Shown here: piece after piece, positions 1 through 5,624 of the stretch
How positions within the stretch are numbered: position 1 is the stretch's first letter
Layout of the letters: every line of letters starts with the position of its first letter
Source of the DNA: an uncultured Solobacterium sp.
GTDB lineage: Bacteria > Bacillota_I > Bacilli_A > Erysipelotrichales > Erysipelotrichaceae
DNA length: 5,996 nucleotides
Direction of reading: 5' to 3'
Assembly (NCBI GenBank): GCA_905194705.1
Contig: CAJJTI010000117.1
Location: 1-5,996, forward strand
Notes under the pieces: model-generated
Told to the model about the DNA's origin: nothing
The model's database searches: none
The model's input: the letters and a program-made list of their open reading frames with translations, nothing else
Program-made: the position numbers and the translations under genes

Positions 1-54
<54 letters not shown>

Positions 55-76
55 AACTTTTACCGAATGCTTATCT

Positions 77-105
77 ATTATCACAAAATAAATAATACTT
101 GTCAA
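77..105 (-). promoter_or_regulatory. Strong promoter for the tRNA-Ile transcript
   Basis: On the minus strand there is a perfect -35 box TTGACA (100-105), a 17-bp spacer, and a -10 box GATAAT (77-82) preceded by TGT, which makes an extended -10 (TGTGATAAT). The predicted start is near position 70, giving a leader of about 16 nt before the mature tRNA 5' end at 54. Near-consensus boxes with optimal spacing are typical of stable-RNA promoters. The placement is read directly from sequence; activity is inferred. Confidence 0.8.
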
Positions 106-116
106 CAATAAAATAA

Positions 117-131
117 AAAACTACTAGTTTT
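117..131 (-). terminator. Weak possible terminator at the end of the DUF2871-type gene
   Basis: On the minus strand, AAAACT-AGT-AGTTTT can fold into a 6-bp hairpin with a 3-nt loop, followed by a T-rich tail (TTATTTTATT). It overlaps two tandem TAG stop codons at 124-126 and 121-123. The stem is short and has only one G-C pair, so it would be inefficient. It is the only candidate between this gene and the tRNA promoter, so some read-through into the tRNA is possible. Confidence 0.25.
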
Positions 132-528
132 CGCTAATGGTTTTTTTGATATTAAGTAAAATCATTATTAAACTTATTCCAAGGATAATGTGGCCGATAC
201 CGGCAATACCAGATATTGCTGCATTTGCACCCTTTGATAATTCAGTTTTTAATACTTGAGTTACACCTCTTACAAGCATCATTACAGCTGTTATATTTAG
301 CCCAATCTGGTAAAAGATAATTTCTTTTTTGAATTTAACATCAAATGCTTTGATTATTAGTGTTATGAGTAAAAAGAATAACATTCCTGATAAGAAGTAG
401 TGTGTATGAATTTTTCCTAAAGTTGTTACACCATCAAAGTGATTGAATTTTGTGAATTCACGGAAGAATACTCCTCCACTCATTGCTAATATTGCATATA
501 GTATTGATAAATTGATTGTTTTTTTCAT
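124..528 (-). CDS. DUF2871-family four-helix membrane protein
   Basis: This 134-residue protein has no known biochemical role. I recognise the DUF2871 pattern: an N-terminal helix ending in GGVFFREF (18-25), the TTLGKIHTHYF segment (35-45) with two nearby histidines (H41, H43), then hydrophobic stretches at about 45-62, 72-92 and 103-125. Counting the N-terminal stretch (about 5-22), this predicts four membrane spans and location in the cytoplasmic membrane. The paired histidines and buried charges (R23, E24, R87) could bind a metal, haem or a small ligand, but that is speculation. The start is supported by an SD (AGAGGAGA on the minus strand, 536-543) seven bases upstream. The length looks complete. 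The gene is monocistronic, followed after a short gap by the tRNA promoter. Family assignment is from remembered sequence pattern, not a search. Confidence 0.8.
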   Translation of the reverse strand: MKKTINLSILYAILAMSGGVFFREFTKFNHFDGVTTLGKIHTHYFLSGMLFFLLITLIIKAFDVKFKKEIIFYQIGLNITAVMMLVRGVTQVLKTELSKGANAAISGIAGIGHIILGISLIMILLNIKKTISEN

Positions 529-565
529 ATTGTTATCTCCTCTATTTAGTTTTGATTACGGTTTA

Positions 566-593
566 ATCATATTTGATACTGATATATTTACAA
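566..593 (-). promoter_or_regulatory. Candidate promoter for the DUF2871-type gene
   Basis: On the minus strand, TTGTAA (588-593) and TATGAT (566-571) are separated by 16 bp, matching the -35 box at 4/6 and the -10 box at 5/6. The predicted start is near 559, about 30 nt upstream of the ATG, leaving room for the SD at 536-543. The region is AT-rich, so chance matches are easy. Confidence 0.45.
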
Positions 594-644
594 GCAAAGT
601 TCTCGCATCATTTTTAACTATTTGTATATATAAGTTAGAATGAG

Positions 645-673
645 TTGATGATAAACATTTGATAGGGTAAAAT
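645..673 (+). promoter_or_regulatory. Promoter for the PF06695-type gene and ispD
   Basis: TTGATG (645-650), a 17-bp spacer and TAAAAT (668-673) give a good sigma-A type promoter. The predicted start is about 680, so the leader is about 20 nt and contains the SD AGGAGA (684-689). No other promoter is evident before ispD, so this one probably drives both genes. Confidence 0.6.
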
Positions 674-700
674 TTACAGAGTTAGGAGAATTTTATAAAT

Positions 701-1189
701 ATGAATGCTTTTATTGCCTGGTTTATGGCTACGATAGGTAAATATATATCTGCCCAGTTATCTGTGTTTTTAGTGAGCATGTTACCACTTATTGAACTTC
801 GTGGAGGAATAATCGTTGCTAGATTATTAAATCTACCAATGTGGGAAGCTATTTTCTATTGTGTTTTAGGTAATATTTTACCGATTCCATTTATTTTATT
901 TTTTATAAAGAAATTTTTGCACTGGATGGCAAAACATAATATGAAAGGTTTAGCTAATGCTTTAATAAAGAAAGCGGAGAAAAATAAACCTAAGATTGAA
1001 AAATATGGTTTCTGGGGATTAACACTATTTGTTGGTATTCCTCTTCCTGGCACTGGCGCATGGACTGGAAGTTTAGTTGCTTCTGTATTTGATATGGATT
1101 TGAAAAAAGCTAGTTTATCAATTTTAATTGGTGTTTTCTTGGCTTGTACGATTATGTGTCTAATTTCTTATGGAGTTTTCCACTTTTAA
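701..1189 (+). CDS. Small multidrug-export-type membrane protein (PF06695/COG2426 family)
   Basis: This 162-residue integral membrane protein matches the family annotated as 'putative small multi-drug export protein'; the name rests on little experiment and the real substrate is unknown. Visible family signatures are P29 with E32-L-R-G-G36 in the first hairpin, GNILPIPF (57-64), and GIPLPGTGAWTG (112-123) followed by a hydrophobic stretch. A basic amphipathic loop (about 70-103) separates two hydrophobic halves. The paired re-entrant-like motifs (ELRGG and PLPGTGAWTG) resemble the DedA-type membrane fold, so a DedA-like lipid or ion transport role is possible. The start is supported by SD AGGAGA eleven bases upstream and by full family-like length. 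It is the first gene of a two-gene unit with ispD, whose ATG follows its stop after two bases. Confidence 0.85.
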   Translation: MNAFIAWFMATIGKYISAQLSVFLVSMLPLIELRGGIIVARLLNLPMWEAIFYCVLGNILPIPFILFFIKKFLHWMAKHNMKGLANALIKKAEKNKPKIEKYGFWGLTLFVGIPLPGTGAWTGSLVASVFDMDLKKASLSILIGVFLACTIMCLISYGVFHF

Positions 1190-1191
1190 TT

Positions 1192-1836
1192 ATGAAATAT
1201 TCTGTAGTATTACCTGCGGCTGGTAGTGGTAGTCGCATGAATCTTGGTTATAATAAGGTTTATTATCCAGTAAAAGGCAGGGCTTTACTTGCTTATACAA
1301 TTGATGTTTTTGAGAAAGATGAAGACTGTACTGATATTACAGTAGTAACAAATATTGAAACATTTAAAGAGGAAATGCAATCAGAGGCTTTTGAAAAAGT
1401 AAGTGTTGTGAGCGGTGGTGCTACAAGACAAGAAAGCATTTATCATGGTCTACAAAATGTTAAAGAAGAAATTGTGATGATTCATGATGGTGCTAGACCT
1501 CATATTACATTAGCTTTACTTGATAAATTAAAAGAAGCTATGGAAACAGAAAAAGGCGCAATTTTAATGGTTCCATGCAAAGATACAATTAAGGTTGTTG
1601 AAAACAATTATATTGTTAAAACAATACCTAGAGAAACGCTGATGGCTGCGCAAACTCCACAAGTTTTCTATACAAAAGATATTATGTACTGTATGCAAAA
1701 AGCGATAAGCGAGCATTTTGTTGGAACAGATGACGCGTCGTTAATTGAAAGGTACTTAGATATTAAAGTAGCTGCAGTATTAGGCGATTATAATAATTTA
1801 AAGGTAACTACACCTGAAGATTTAAAAGATATTTAA
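1192..1836 (+). CDS. ispD: 2-C-methyl-D-erythritol 4-phosphate cytidylyltransferase
   Basis: IspD joins CTP and 2-C-methyl-D-erythritol 4-phosphate to give CDP-methylerythritol and pyrophosphate, the third step of the non-mevalonate (MEP) isoprenoid pathway, in the cytoplasm. The 214-residue product has the family's motifs in order: the nucleotide-binding loop PAAGSGSRM (8-16), catalytic-type lysine K22 in NKV, GGATRQES (75-82), HDGARP (98-103), PCKDTIK (128-134), PRETLMAAQTPQVF (146-159), GTDDASL (178-184) and the C-terminal LKVTTPEDL (203-211). I chose the ATG two bases after the preceding stop because MKYSVVLPAAG is the normal IspD N-terminus; an in-frame TTG at 1144 would add 16 unrelated residues. 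The nearest SD-like sequence, TGGAG (1171-1175), is 16 bases from the ATG, so translation may depend on coupling to the upstream gene. IspF is not adjacent. Confidence 0.95.
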   Translation: MKYSVVLPAAGSGSRMNLGYNKVYYPVKGRALLAYTIDVFEKDEDCTDITVVTNIETFKEEMQSEAFEKVSVVSGGATRQESIYHGLQNVKEEIVMIHDGARPHITLALLDKLKEAMETEKGAILMVPCKDTIKVVENNYIVKTIPRETLMAAQTPQVFYTKDIMYCMQKAISEHFVGTDDASLIERYLDIKVAAVLGDYNNLKVTTPEDLKDI

Positions 1837-1872
1837 AAAAGAAAAGGCATTTCATCGTAGTGAAATGCCTTT
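1835..1872 (-). terminator. Intrinsic terminator between convergent ispD and the tetR operon
   Basis: A perfect 12-bp inverted repeat (1843-1854 with 1861-1872; arm AAAGGCATTTCA) encloses a 6-nt loop TCGTAG. On the minus strand it is followed by a U-rich run (TTTTCTTTTTT), so it is a strong terminator for the tetR/coiled-coil operon. On the plus strand the tail after the stem is mixed (TTTAGACTTATT), so it would stop ispD transcripts less well, but it may still act in both directions. It lies in the 40-bp gap between the two stop codons. Confidence 0.85.
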
Positions 1873-1876
1873 AGAC

Positions 1877-2209
1877 TTATTCTTCTGTTGTTTCTTTATC
1901 TTCAAATTGTTTTAACTGTTCGTTTAGTAGTTCTACTACTTTACGATTGCTACGAATTAATGCAGTAACATCATCAACATTTTCCATTGCTGATCCACTT
2001 TCCATTTGATCAAAGTATGCTTTTCCTAAACGTTCATAAGCTTTGCTTAATTGACGTTCATGTTGACCAATTTGAGATTTAATTTCTAACTTTTTACGTT
2101 CTTTTGCAAGTTGATCTGTAATAGTTTTAGTAGTTTTATTTAATGTTTCTGTTCCTTTTTCGATTAGTGAAGAAATAGTTTCAGTAAAATCTTTTTCGTT
2201 ATTTTCCAT
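1877..2209 (-). CDS. Small coiled-coil protein of unknown function, co-transcribed with tetR
   Basis: I do not recognise a named family. The 110-residue product is very charged, has no cysteines, no signal peptide and no membrane span, so it should be cytoplasmic. Residues about 20-70 form a long predicted helix rich in K, E and Q with spaced hydrophobics, including LSKAYERLGKAYFDQM (54-69); a second helix (about 78-105) ends in an acidic tail. The central segment resembles the helical part of small Firmicutes proteins that often carry a C-terminal zinc ribbon, but no ribbon is present here. An SD (AAAGG, 2219-2223 on the minus strand) lies nine bases upstream of the ATG. The first 11 bases overlap the end of tetR, so the two are co-transcribed and probably translationally coupled. 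It may be the main regulated target of the TetR protein; its role is unknown. Confidence 0.8.
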   Translation of the reverse strand: MENNEKDFTETISSLIEKGTETLNKTTKTITDQLAKERKKLEIKSQIGQHERQLSKAYERLGKAYFDQMESGSAMENVDDVTALIRSNRKVVELLNEQLKQFEDKETTEE

Positions 2210-2777
2210 TGTTTTTATCCTTTCTGACTTGATTAATAAAGTCTAAAACAAAGTTTTTGATATCTTGAATGTTATTGTTACTTTCATGAATTAAATCGGC
2301 AATACCACTTACTAATGTATTTGCGTAGTATTCAGAATTCTTGATATTAAGAACATCTTTTTCAATACCTTCATCAAATAATTTCTTAAGAACTTCTGAA
2401 GCAGATTGTTTAGCTTCTTCTATTGTTCTTGCAGTTAATATAGATAAATCAATATTAGCAGTTTCACCATGTAAGTTTGACCACATTGTTTTAAATGAAG
2501 TAATAATATTTTCAATGCATTCGTTTAGCTCTTCGTCATAATTATCAGTTGTAGTAAATGTATTGATATTCTTTTTGAAAGAATCATTATATTTTTTGGA
2601 AATAGCTTCTATTACATCATCTTTTGATTTGAAATAATAATAAAATAATCCTTTAGCAACATCTAATTCTTTAACGATAGCGTTAACAGTAGTTTCAACT
2701 ACACCATTTTCTTTAAAAAGTTTTTCTGCTGCGTTAATAAATTCTTCACGCCTTTGTTCAGCATCAGTTGGTTCCAT
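2199..2777 (-). CDS. TetR/AcrR-family transcriptional regulator
   Basis: This 192-residue protein has a typical TetR N-terminal DNA-binding domain: RREEFINAAEKLFKENG (9-25) forms helix 1, and the helix-turn-helix covers about 28-50 with VNAIVKELDVAKGLFYYYF (31-49), followed by KSKDDVIEAI. The remainder (about 60-190) is a divergent all-helical ligand-binding and dimerisation domain, so the inducer cannot be predicted. It probably acts as a dimeric repressor. The ATG is set by a perfect SD, AAGGAGGT (2785-2792 on the minus strand), seven bases upstream. It is the first gene of an operon with a coiled-coil protein and is divergent from rlmA. An inverted repeat in the shared promoter region is its likely operator, giving autoregulation. 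The family is clear; target and ligand are inferred or unknown. Confidence 0.93.
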   Translation of the reverse strand: MEPTDAEQRREEFINAAEKLFKENGVVETTVNAIVKELDVAKGLFYYYFKSKDDVIEAISKKYNDSFKKNINTFTTTDNYDEELNECIENIITSFKTMWSNLHGETANIDLSILTARTIEEAKQSASEVLKKLFDEGIEKDVLNIKNSEYYANTLVSGIADLIHESNNNIQDIKNFVLDFINQVRKDKNNGK

Positions 2778-2799
2778 TAGATGTACCTCCTTCGATATA

Positions 2800-2827
2800 A
2801 CTATAGCATCGACTGACCATTAGTCAA
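2800..2827 (-). promoter_or_regulatory. Extended -10 promoter of the tetR operon
   Basis: On the minus strand, TTGACT (2822-2827) is a 5/6 -35 box, followed after 16 bp by TATAGT (2800-2805), a 5/6 -10 box preceded by TGC to give an extended -10. The predicted start is near 2793, immediately before the SD at 2785-2792, so the leader would be only about 16 nt. The -35 box overlaps one arm of the proposed TetR operator. Confidence 0.7.
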
Positions 2828-2837
2828 GTGATATAAT
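2809..2837 (+). promoter_or_regulatory. Extended -10 promoter of rlmA
   Basis: TCGACT (2809-2814) is a 4/6 -35 box, followed after 17 bp by a perfect TATAAT (2832-2837) preceded by TGA (extended -10). Standard spacing puts the transcription start at or within a base or so of position 2844, the A of the rlmA ATG. The promoter overlaps the divergent tetR promoter, and the proposed operator fills its spacer. Confidence 0.75.
2814..2826. promoter_or_regulatory. Probable TetR operator between tetR and rlmA
   Basis: TGAC-CATTA-GTCA is an inverted repeat with 4-bp arms around 5 bp. The arms extend as ACTGAC on one side and, with a one-base offset, ACTTGAC (minus strand) on the other. It overlaps the tetR -35 box and the spacer of the rlmA promoter, the expected place for a repressor site next to a tetR gene. 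TGAC/GTCA half-sites are common in TetR-family operators. The arms are short, so the assignment relies on position as well as symmetry. Confidence 0.5.
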
Positions 2838-2843
2838 CTTTCT

Positions 2844-3617
2844 ATGAAATTAATTTGTCCAAAATGCAGTTATCCTTTGATTAGAAACGAGAAAACATGT
2901 CGCTGTGAAAATAACCACTGTTATGATTTTGCAAAAGAAGGATATATAAATTTATTATTGAAAGAAAGTGTTTCACATGGTGATGATGCAAATATGGTAA
3001 AAGCTAGAACATCCTTTTTACATACAGATTCTTATGCTTTTCTAAAAGATAAACTATGTGAATTGATAAAAGGTGAAAATGGAAAAGTACTTGTTGATTT
3101 GGGGTGTGGAGAAGGGTATTACACAAGTAGTTTTCCATTTGAAGAAAAGTATGGCTTTGATTTATCAAAATATGCTTTGAAATATGCTTCAAAGCATGAT
3201 TCAACAACACAATATTGTGTGAGTTCAATCTTTCATTTACCTTTACCTGATGAATGTGCAGATGTTATCGTGACTTGTTTTGCACCAATTGCATCTGATG
3301 AAATTCAAAGGTTATTAAAACAGAAGGGTTGTTTTATTGTAGTAACACCAGATAAAAATCACTTGATAGAGTTAAAAGAATTACTATATGAAGAAGCTTA
3401 TGAAAATGAAGCAAAAGATATTGATATTTCTTTAGAGAAAGAAAACGAAATACATATATCAAATACTTTTGAAGTAAACAATGAGAATGTATTTAATTTA
3501 TTTCAGATGACGCCATATGCTTATAAAACAAGTGTTGAAGCAATGAATAAATTAAAAGAAATAGACACAATGAAAATTACTGCTTCATTTATTATTCGTT
3601 TGTACAGAAAGGCTTAG
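2844..3617 (+). CDS. rlmA: 23S rRNA (guanine-N1)-methyltransferase, RlmA family
   Basis: RlmA-family enzymes use S-adenosylmethionine to methylate N1 of a guanine in hairpin 35 of 23S rRNA: G745 in Gram-negatives (RlmA-I), or G748 in Gram-positives (RlmA-II/TlrB type, linked to tylosin resistance). This 257-residue protein begins with a zinc-binding region with C5, C8, C21 and H25 at the same spacing as E. coli RlmA, then FAKEGYINLL (29-38). The SAM-binding motif I is VDLGCGEGYYT (84-94), and FDLS (105-108) supplies an acidic residue for the SAM ribose. The family's HLIELKELLYEE and QMTPYAYK (221-228) segments follow. The start is fixed because C5 is a zinc ligand. No SD precedes the ATG, and the promoter predicts a leaderless mRNA. 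By organism type, G748 is the likelier target, but this was not tested. Confidence 0.93.
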   Translation: MKLICPKCSYPLIRNEKTCRCENNHCYDFAKEGYINLLLKESVSHGDDANMVKARTSFLHTDSYAFLKDKLCELIKGENGKVLVDLGCGEGYYTSSFPFEEKYGFDLSKYALKYASKHDSTTQYCVSSIFHLPLPDECADVIVTCFAPIASDEIQRLLKQKGCFIVVTPDKNHLIELKELLYEEAYENEAKDIDISLEKENEIHISNTFEVNNENVFNLFQMTPYAYKTSVEAMNKLKEIDTMKITASFIIRLYRKA

Positions 3618-3643
3618 GTGTATACTTGAACCTTTCTTTTTTT
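3606..3643 (+). terminator. Intrinsic terminator of rlmA, overlapping its stop codon
   Basis: AGAAAGG (3606-3612) pairs with CCTTTCT (3631-3637). After one mismatch, TTAGGT (3614-3619) pairs with ACTTGA (3624-3629) including two G-U pairs, leaving a GTAT loop (3620-3623). A run of T follows to 3643. The left arm contains the rlmA TAG stop (3615-3617) and the right arm contains the htpG -35 box. Confidence 0.75.
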
Positions 3644-3654
3644 AGAGCTATAAT
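3626..3654 (+). promoter_or_regulatory. Promoter of htpG
   Basis: TTGAAC (3626-3631), a 17-bp spacer and a perfect TATAAT (3649-3654) form a sigma-A type promoter. The predicted start is near 3661, inside the left arm of the CIRCE element that abuts the -10 box. An HrcA dimer bound there would block transcription initiation. Confidence 0.75.
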
Positions 3655-3681
3655 TTAGCAGTCAAAAAGATAGAGTGCTAA
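3655..3681 (+). promoter_or_regulatory. CIRCE element (HrcA operator) of htpG
   Basis: TTAGCAGTC (3655-3663), a 9-bp spacer AAAAAGATA and GAGTGCTAA (3673-3681) match the CIRCE consensus TTAGCACTC-N9-GAGTGCTAA at 17 of 18 arm positions; the only difference is C to G at 3661. CIRCE is the binding site of the heat-shock repressor HrcA, whose activity is tuned by GroEL. The element begins directly after the -10 box and its last base starts the htpG SD (AGGAGGG, 3681-3687), so it could block initiation of transcription. Confidence 0.93.
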
Positions 3682-3694
3682 GGAGGGAACATAT

Positions 3695-5590
3695 ATGGCA
3701 AAAAAACAATTTAAAGCAGAATCAAAAAGATTGCTTGGTCTAATGATTAACTCTATTTATACAAATAAAGAAATATTCTTAAGAGAATTAATCTCAAATG
3801 CATCTGATGCGTTAGATAAAAGATATTATGTATCTTTAACAGATGAAACAAAAAAAATAGATAAGAAAGATTTATACATTCAAATCGAAAGAGATATTCC
3901 TAATAAAACATTAGTTATTGAAGATACTGGTATTGGTATGACTAATGAGGAACTTGAAAAGAACTTAGGTACTATTGCTAAGAGTGGTTCAGCAGATTTT
4001 AAGGAACAGCTTGAAAAGTCTGATAAGAATGTAGATATTATCGGTCAATTTGGTGTTGGTTTCTATAGTGCTTTTATGGTAGCAGATAAGATTACTGTTG
4101 AATCAAGATCTTTAAACAGTGATAAAGCATACAAATGGGAAAGTACTGGAGAAGATGGATATACTATCTCTGAAATTGAAAGAGATAAAATTGGTACTAA
4201 AATCACTTTACATATAAAAGATGATACAGATGATGAAAAATATTCTGAGTATTTAGAAGAAAGCAAGATTGAAAATTTAGTTAAGAAGTATTCTGATTAC
4301 GTTCGTTATCCAATTCAAATGGAAGTTGAAAAAGCTATTCCTGATCCTACAGATGATAAGAAAACAATCACAACTACAGAAATGGAAACACTTAACTCAA
4401 TGATTCCATTATGGAAGAAACATCCTTCACAAATTACAAAAGAAGACTATAACGAATTCTACAAGGCTAAGTTCAATGACTGGCAAGATCCATTAAAGGT
4501 AATTCATTATTCTGTAGAAGGTAACATTTCATATACAGCATTATTGTTTATCCCTGCAACGTTGCCTTATAACTTCTATAACACAGATTTTGAAGGTGGT
4601 TTACAGCTATATTCAAAAGGTGTATTTATCATGGATAAAGCGAAAGAATTACTTCCGGAAAGTTATCGTTTCGTTACGGGTTTAATTGATAGTGAAGACT
4701 TAAGTTTAAATATTTCTCGTGAAATTTTACAACAGGATAGACAAGTTAAAGCTCTTGCAAAGTCTATTGAGAAGAAGATTCATGGTGCTTTAATAGACAT
4801 GATGAAAGATGATAGAGAAAATTATGAGAAATTCTTCCGTCAATTTGGCAAAAATATCAAATATGACATTTATAAATCTTATGGAATGAATGCAGATAAG
4901 TTGAAGGATTTACTGATGTATGAATCCAGTAAAGAAGATAAATATGTATCACTAAGTGAATATGTATCAAGAATGTCAGAAAATCAAAAAGATATTTATT
5001 ATGCATGCGGAACTTCTGTTAGTGAAATTAAGAAACTTCCTGTTTTTGACAAGCTTATGGATAAAGGTTATGAAGTATTATATTTCACAGATCCTGTTGA
5101 TGAATTCAGCATTACAATGATGCATCAATTTGAAGAGCATGAATTCAAAAATATTACAAACAGTGATTTAGATTTAGACAGTGATGAAGAAAAGAAAGAA
5201 CGTGAAGAAAAGACAGAGGAAAACAAAGATATGTTAGCTCTAATGAAAGAAGCACTAGGAGATAATGTAAAAGATGTACGTATTTCTTCTCGTTTAAAAG
5301 ATGATCCAGTTTGCTTAGTTGCTGATGCTGGTATGTCACTTGAAATGGAAAAGATTCTTTCTCAAGACCCAGCAAACAGTGGTATGAAAGCTTCTAAGAT
5401 ATTAGAGATTAATGCTGATCATCCAATCTTTGCAACATTAGAAAAACTATTTAAAGAAAATCCAGATACAGTAAAAGAATATGCAAGTGTTCTGTATGAC
5501 CAGGCATTATTAATTCAAGGATTAGAAATTAAAGATCCAGTAGAATATGCTAAGAAAATTACATCACTAATGATTCAGGCAGCTAAATAA
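3695..5590 (+). CDS. htpG: Molecular chaperone HtpG (Hsp90 family)
   Basis: HtpG is the bacterial cytosolic Hsp90, a dimeric ATP-driven chaperone that remodels client proteins, often with DnaK. The 631-residue product has normal family length. The N-terminal GHKL ATPase domain shows IFLRELISNASDALDK (27-42) with catalytic E31 and Mg-binding N35, EDTGIGM (76-82) with nucleotide-binding D77, NLGTIAKSG (90-98), the glycine-rich lid end QFGVGFYSAF (118-127), and a GTKITLHI strand further on. The middle domain carries PLWKKHPSQITKEDY, IPATLPYNFYN, and NISREILQ with R342, the arginine that contacts the ATP gamma-phosphate. A very charged segment (about 490-513) lies near the start of the C-terminal dimerisation domain. 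The start is set by SD AGGAGGG seven bases upstream. It is transcribed alone from a promoter with a CIRCE operator and ends at a hairpin terminator. Confidence 0.97.
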   Translation: MAKKQFKAESKRLLGLMINSIYTNKEIFLRELISNASDALDKRYYVSLTDETKKIDKKDLYIQIERDIPNKTLVIEDTGIGMTNEELEKNLGTIAKSGSADFKEQLEKSDKNVDIIGQFGVGFYSAFMVADKITVESRSLNSDKAYKWESTGEDGYTISEIERDKIGTKITLHIKDDTDDEKYSEYLEESKIENLVKKYSDYVRYPIQMEVEKAIPDPTDDKKTITTTEMETLNSMIPLWKKHPSQITKEDYNEFYKAKFNDWQDPLKVIHYSVEGNISYTALLFIPATLPYNFYNTDFEGGLQLYSKGVFIMDKAKELLPESYRFVTGLIDSEDLSLNISREILQQDRQVKALAKSIEKKIHGALIDMMKDDRENYEKFFRQFGKNIKYDIYKSYGMNADKLKDLLMYESSKEDKYVSLSEYVSRMSENQKDIYYACGTSVSEIKKLPVFDKLMDKGYEVLYFTDPVDEFSITMMHQFEEHEFKNITNSDLDLDSDEEKKEREEKTEENKDMLALMKEALGDNVKDVRISSRLKDDPVCLVADAGMSLEMEKILSQDPANSGMKASKILEINADHPIFATLEKLFKENPDTVKEYASVLYDQALLIQGLEIKDPVEYAKKITSLMIQAAK

Positions 5591-5598
5591 GAAATACT

Positions 5599-5624
5599 AA
5601 AAAAACTCCTCATGGAGTTTTTTT
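5599..5624. terminator. Bidirectional terminator between htpG and the MATE gene
   Basis: An A7-ACTCC-type arm (5599-5609) pairs perfectly over 11 bp with GGAG-T7 (5614-5624) around a TCAT loop. The A-run and T-run are symmetrical, so each strand has a U-tract at the 3' end of the hairpin. It terminates htpG on the plus strand and the convergent transporter gene on the minus strand, whose TAA stop (5623-5625) overlaps the T-run. Confidence 0.88.

Noticed and set aside
615..637. Inverted repeat TAACT...AGTTA upstream of the PF06695-type gene
   Set aside because: Only five perfect pairs around 13 bases in very AT-rich DNA, upstream of the promoter; chance is a sufficient explanation.
443..643. 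Plus-strand reading frame of 66 codons over the start of the DUF2871-type gene
   Set aside because: It is largely antisense to a recognisable gene, has no SD, and its product resembles no family.
1144..1191. A TTG-initiated N-terminal extension of IspD
   Set aside because: It overlaps the upstream gene, adds residues not seen in IspD, and the ATG at 1192 gives the normal family N-terminus.
5154..5375. Minus-strand reading frame opposite the htpG 3' part
   Set aside because: A shadow of the charged coding segment, rich in Leu and His as expected from antisense of Glu/Lys codons, with no SD or promoter. Similar antisense frames at 856-1053, 3004-3228 and 4063-4266, and a plus-strand one at 2341-2541, were dropped for the same reason.
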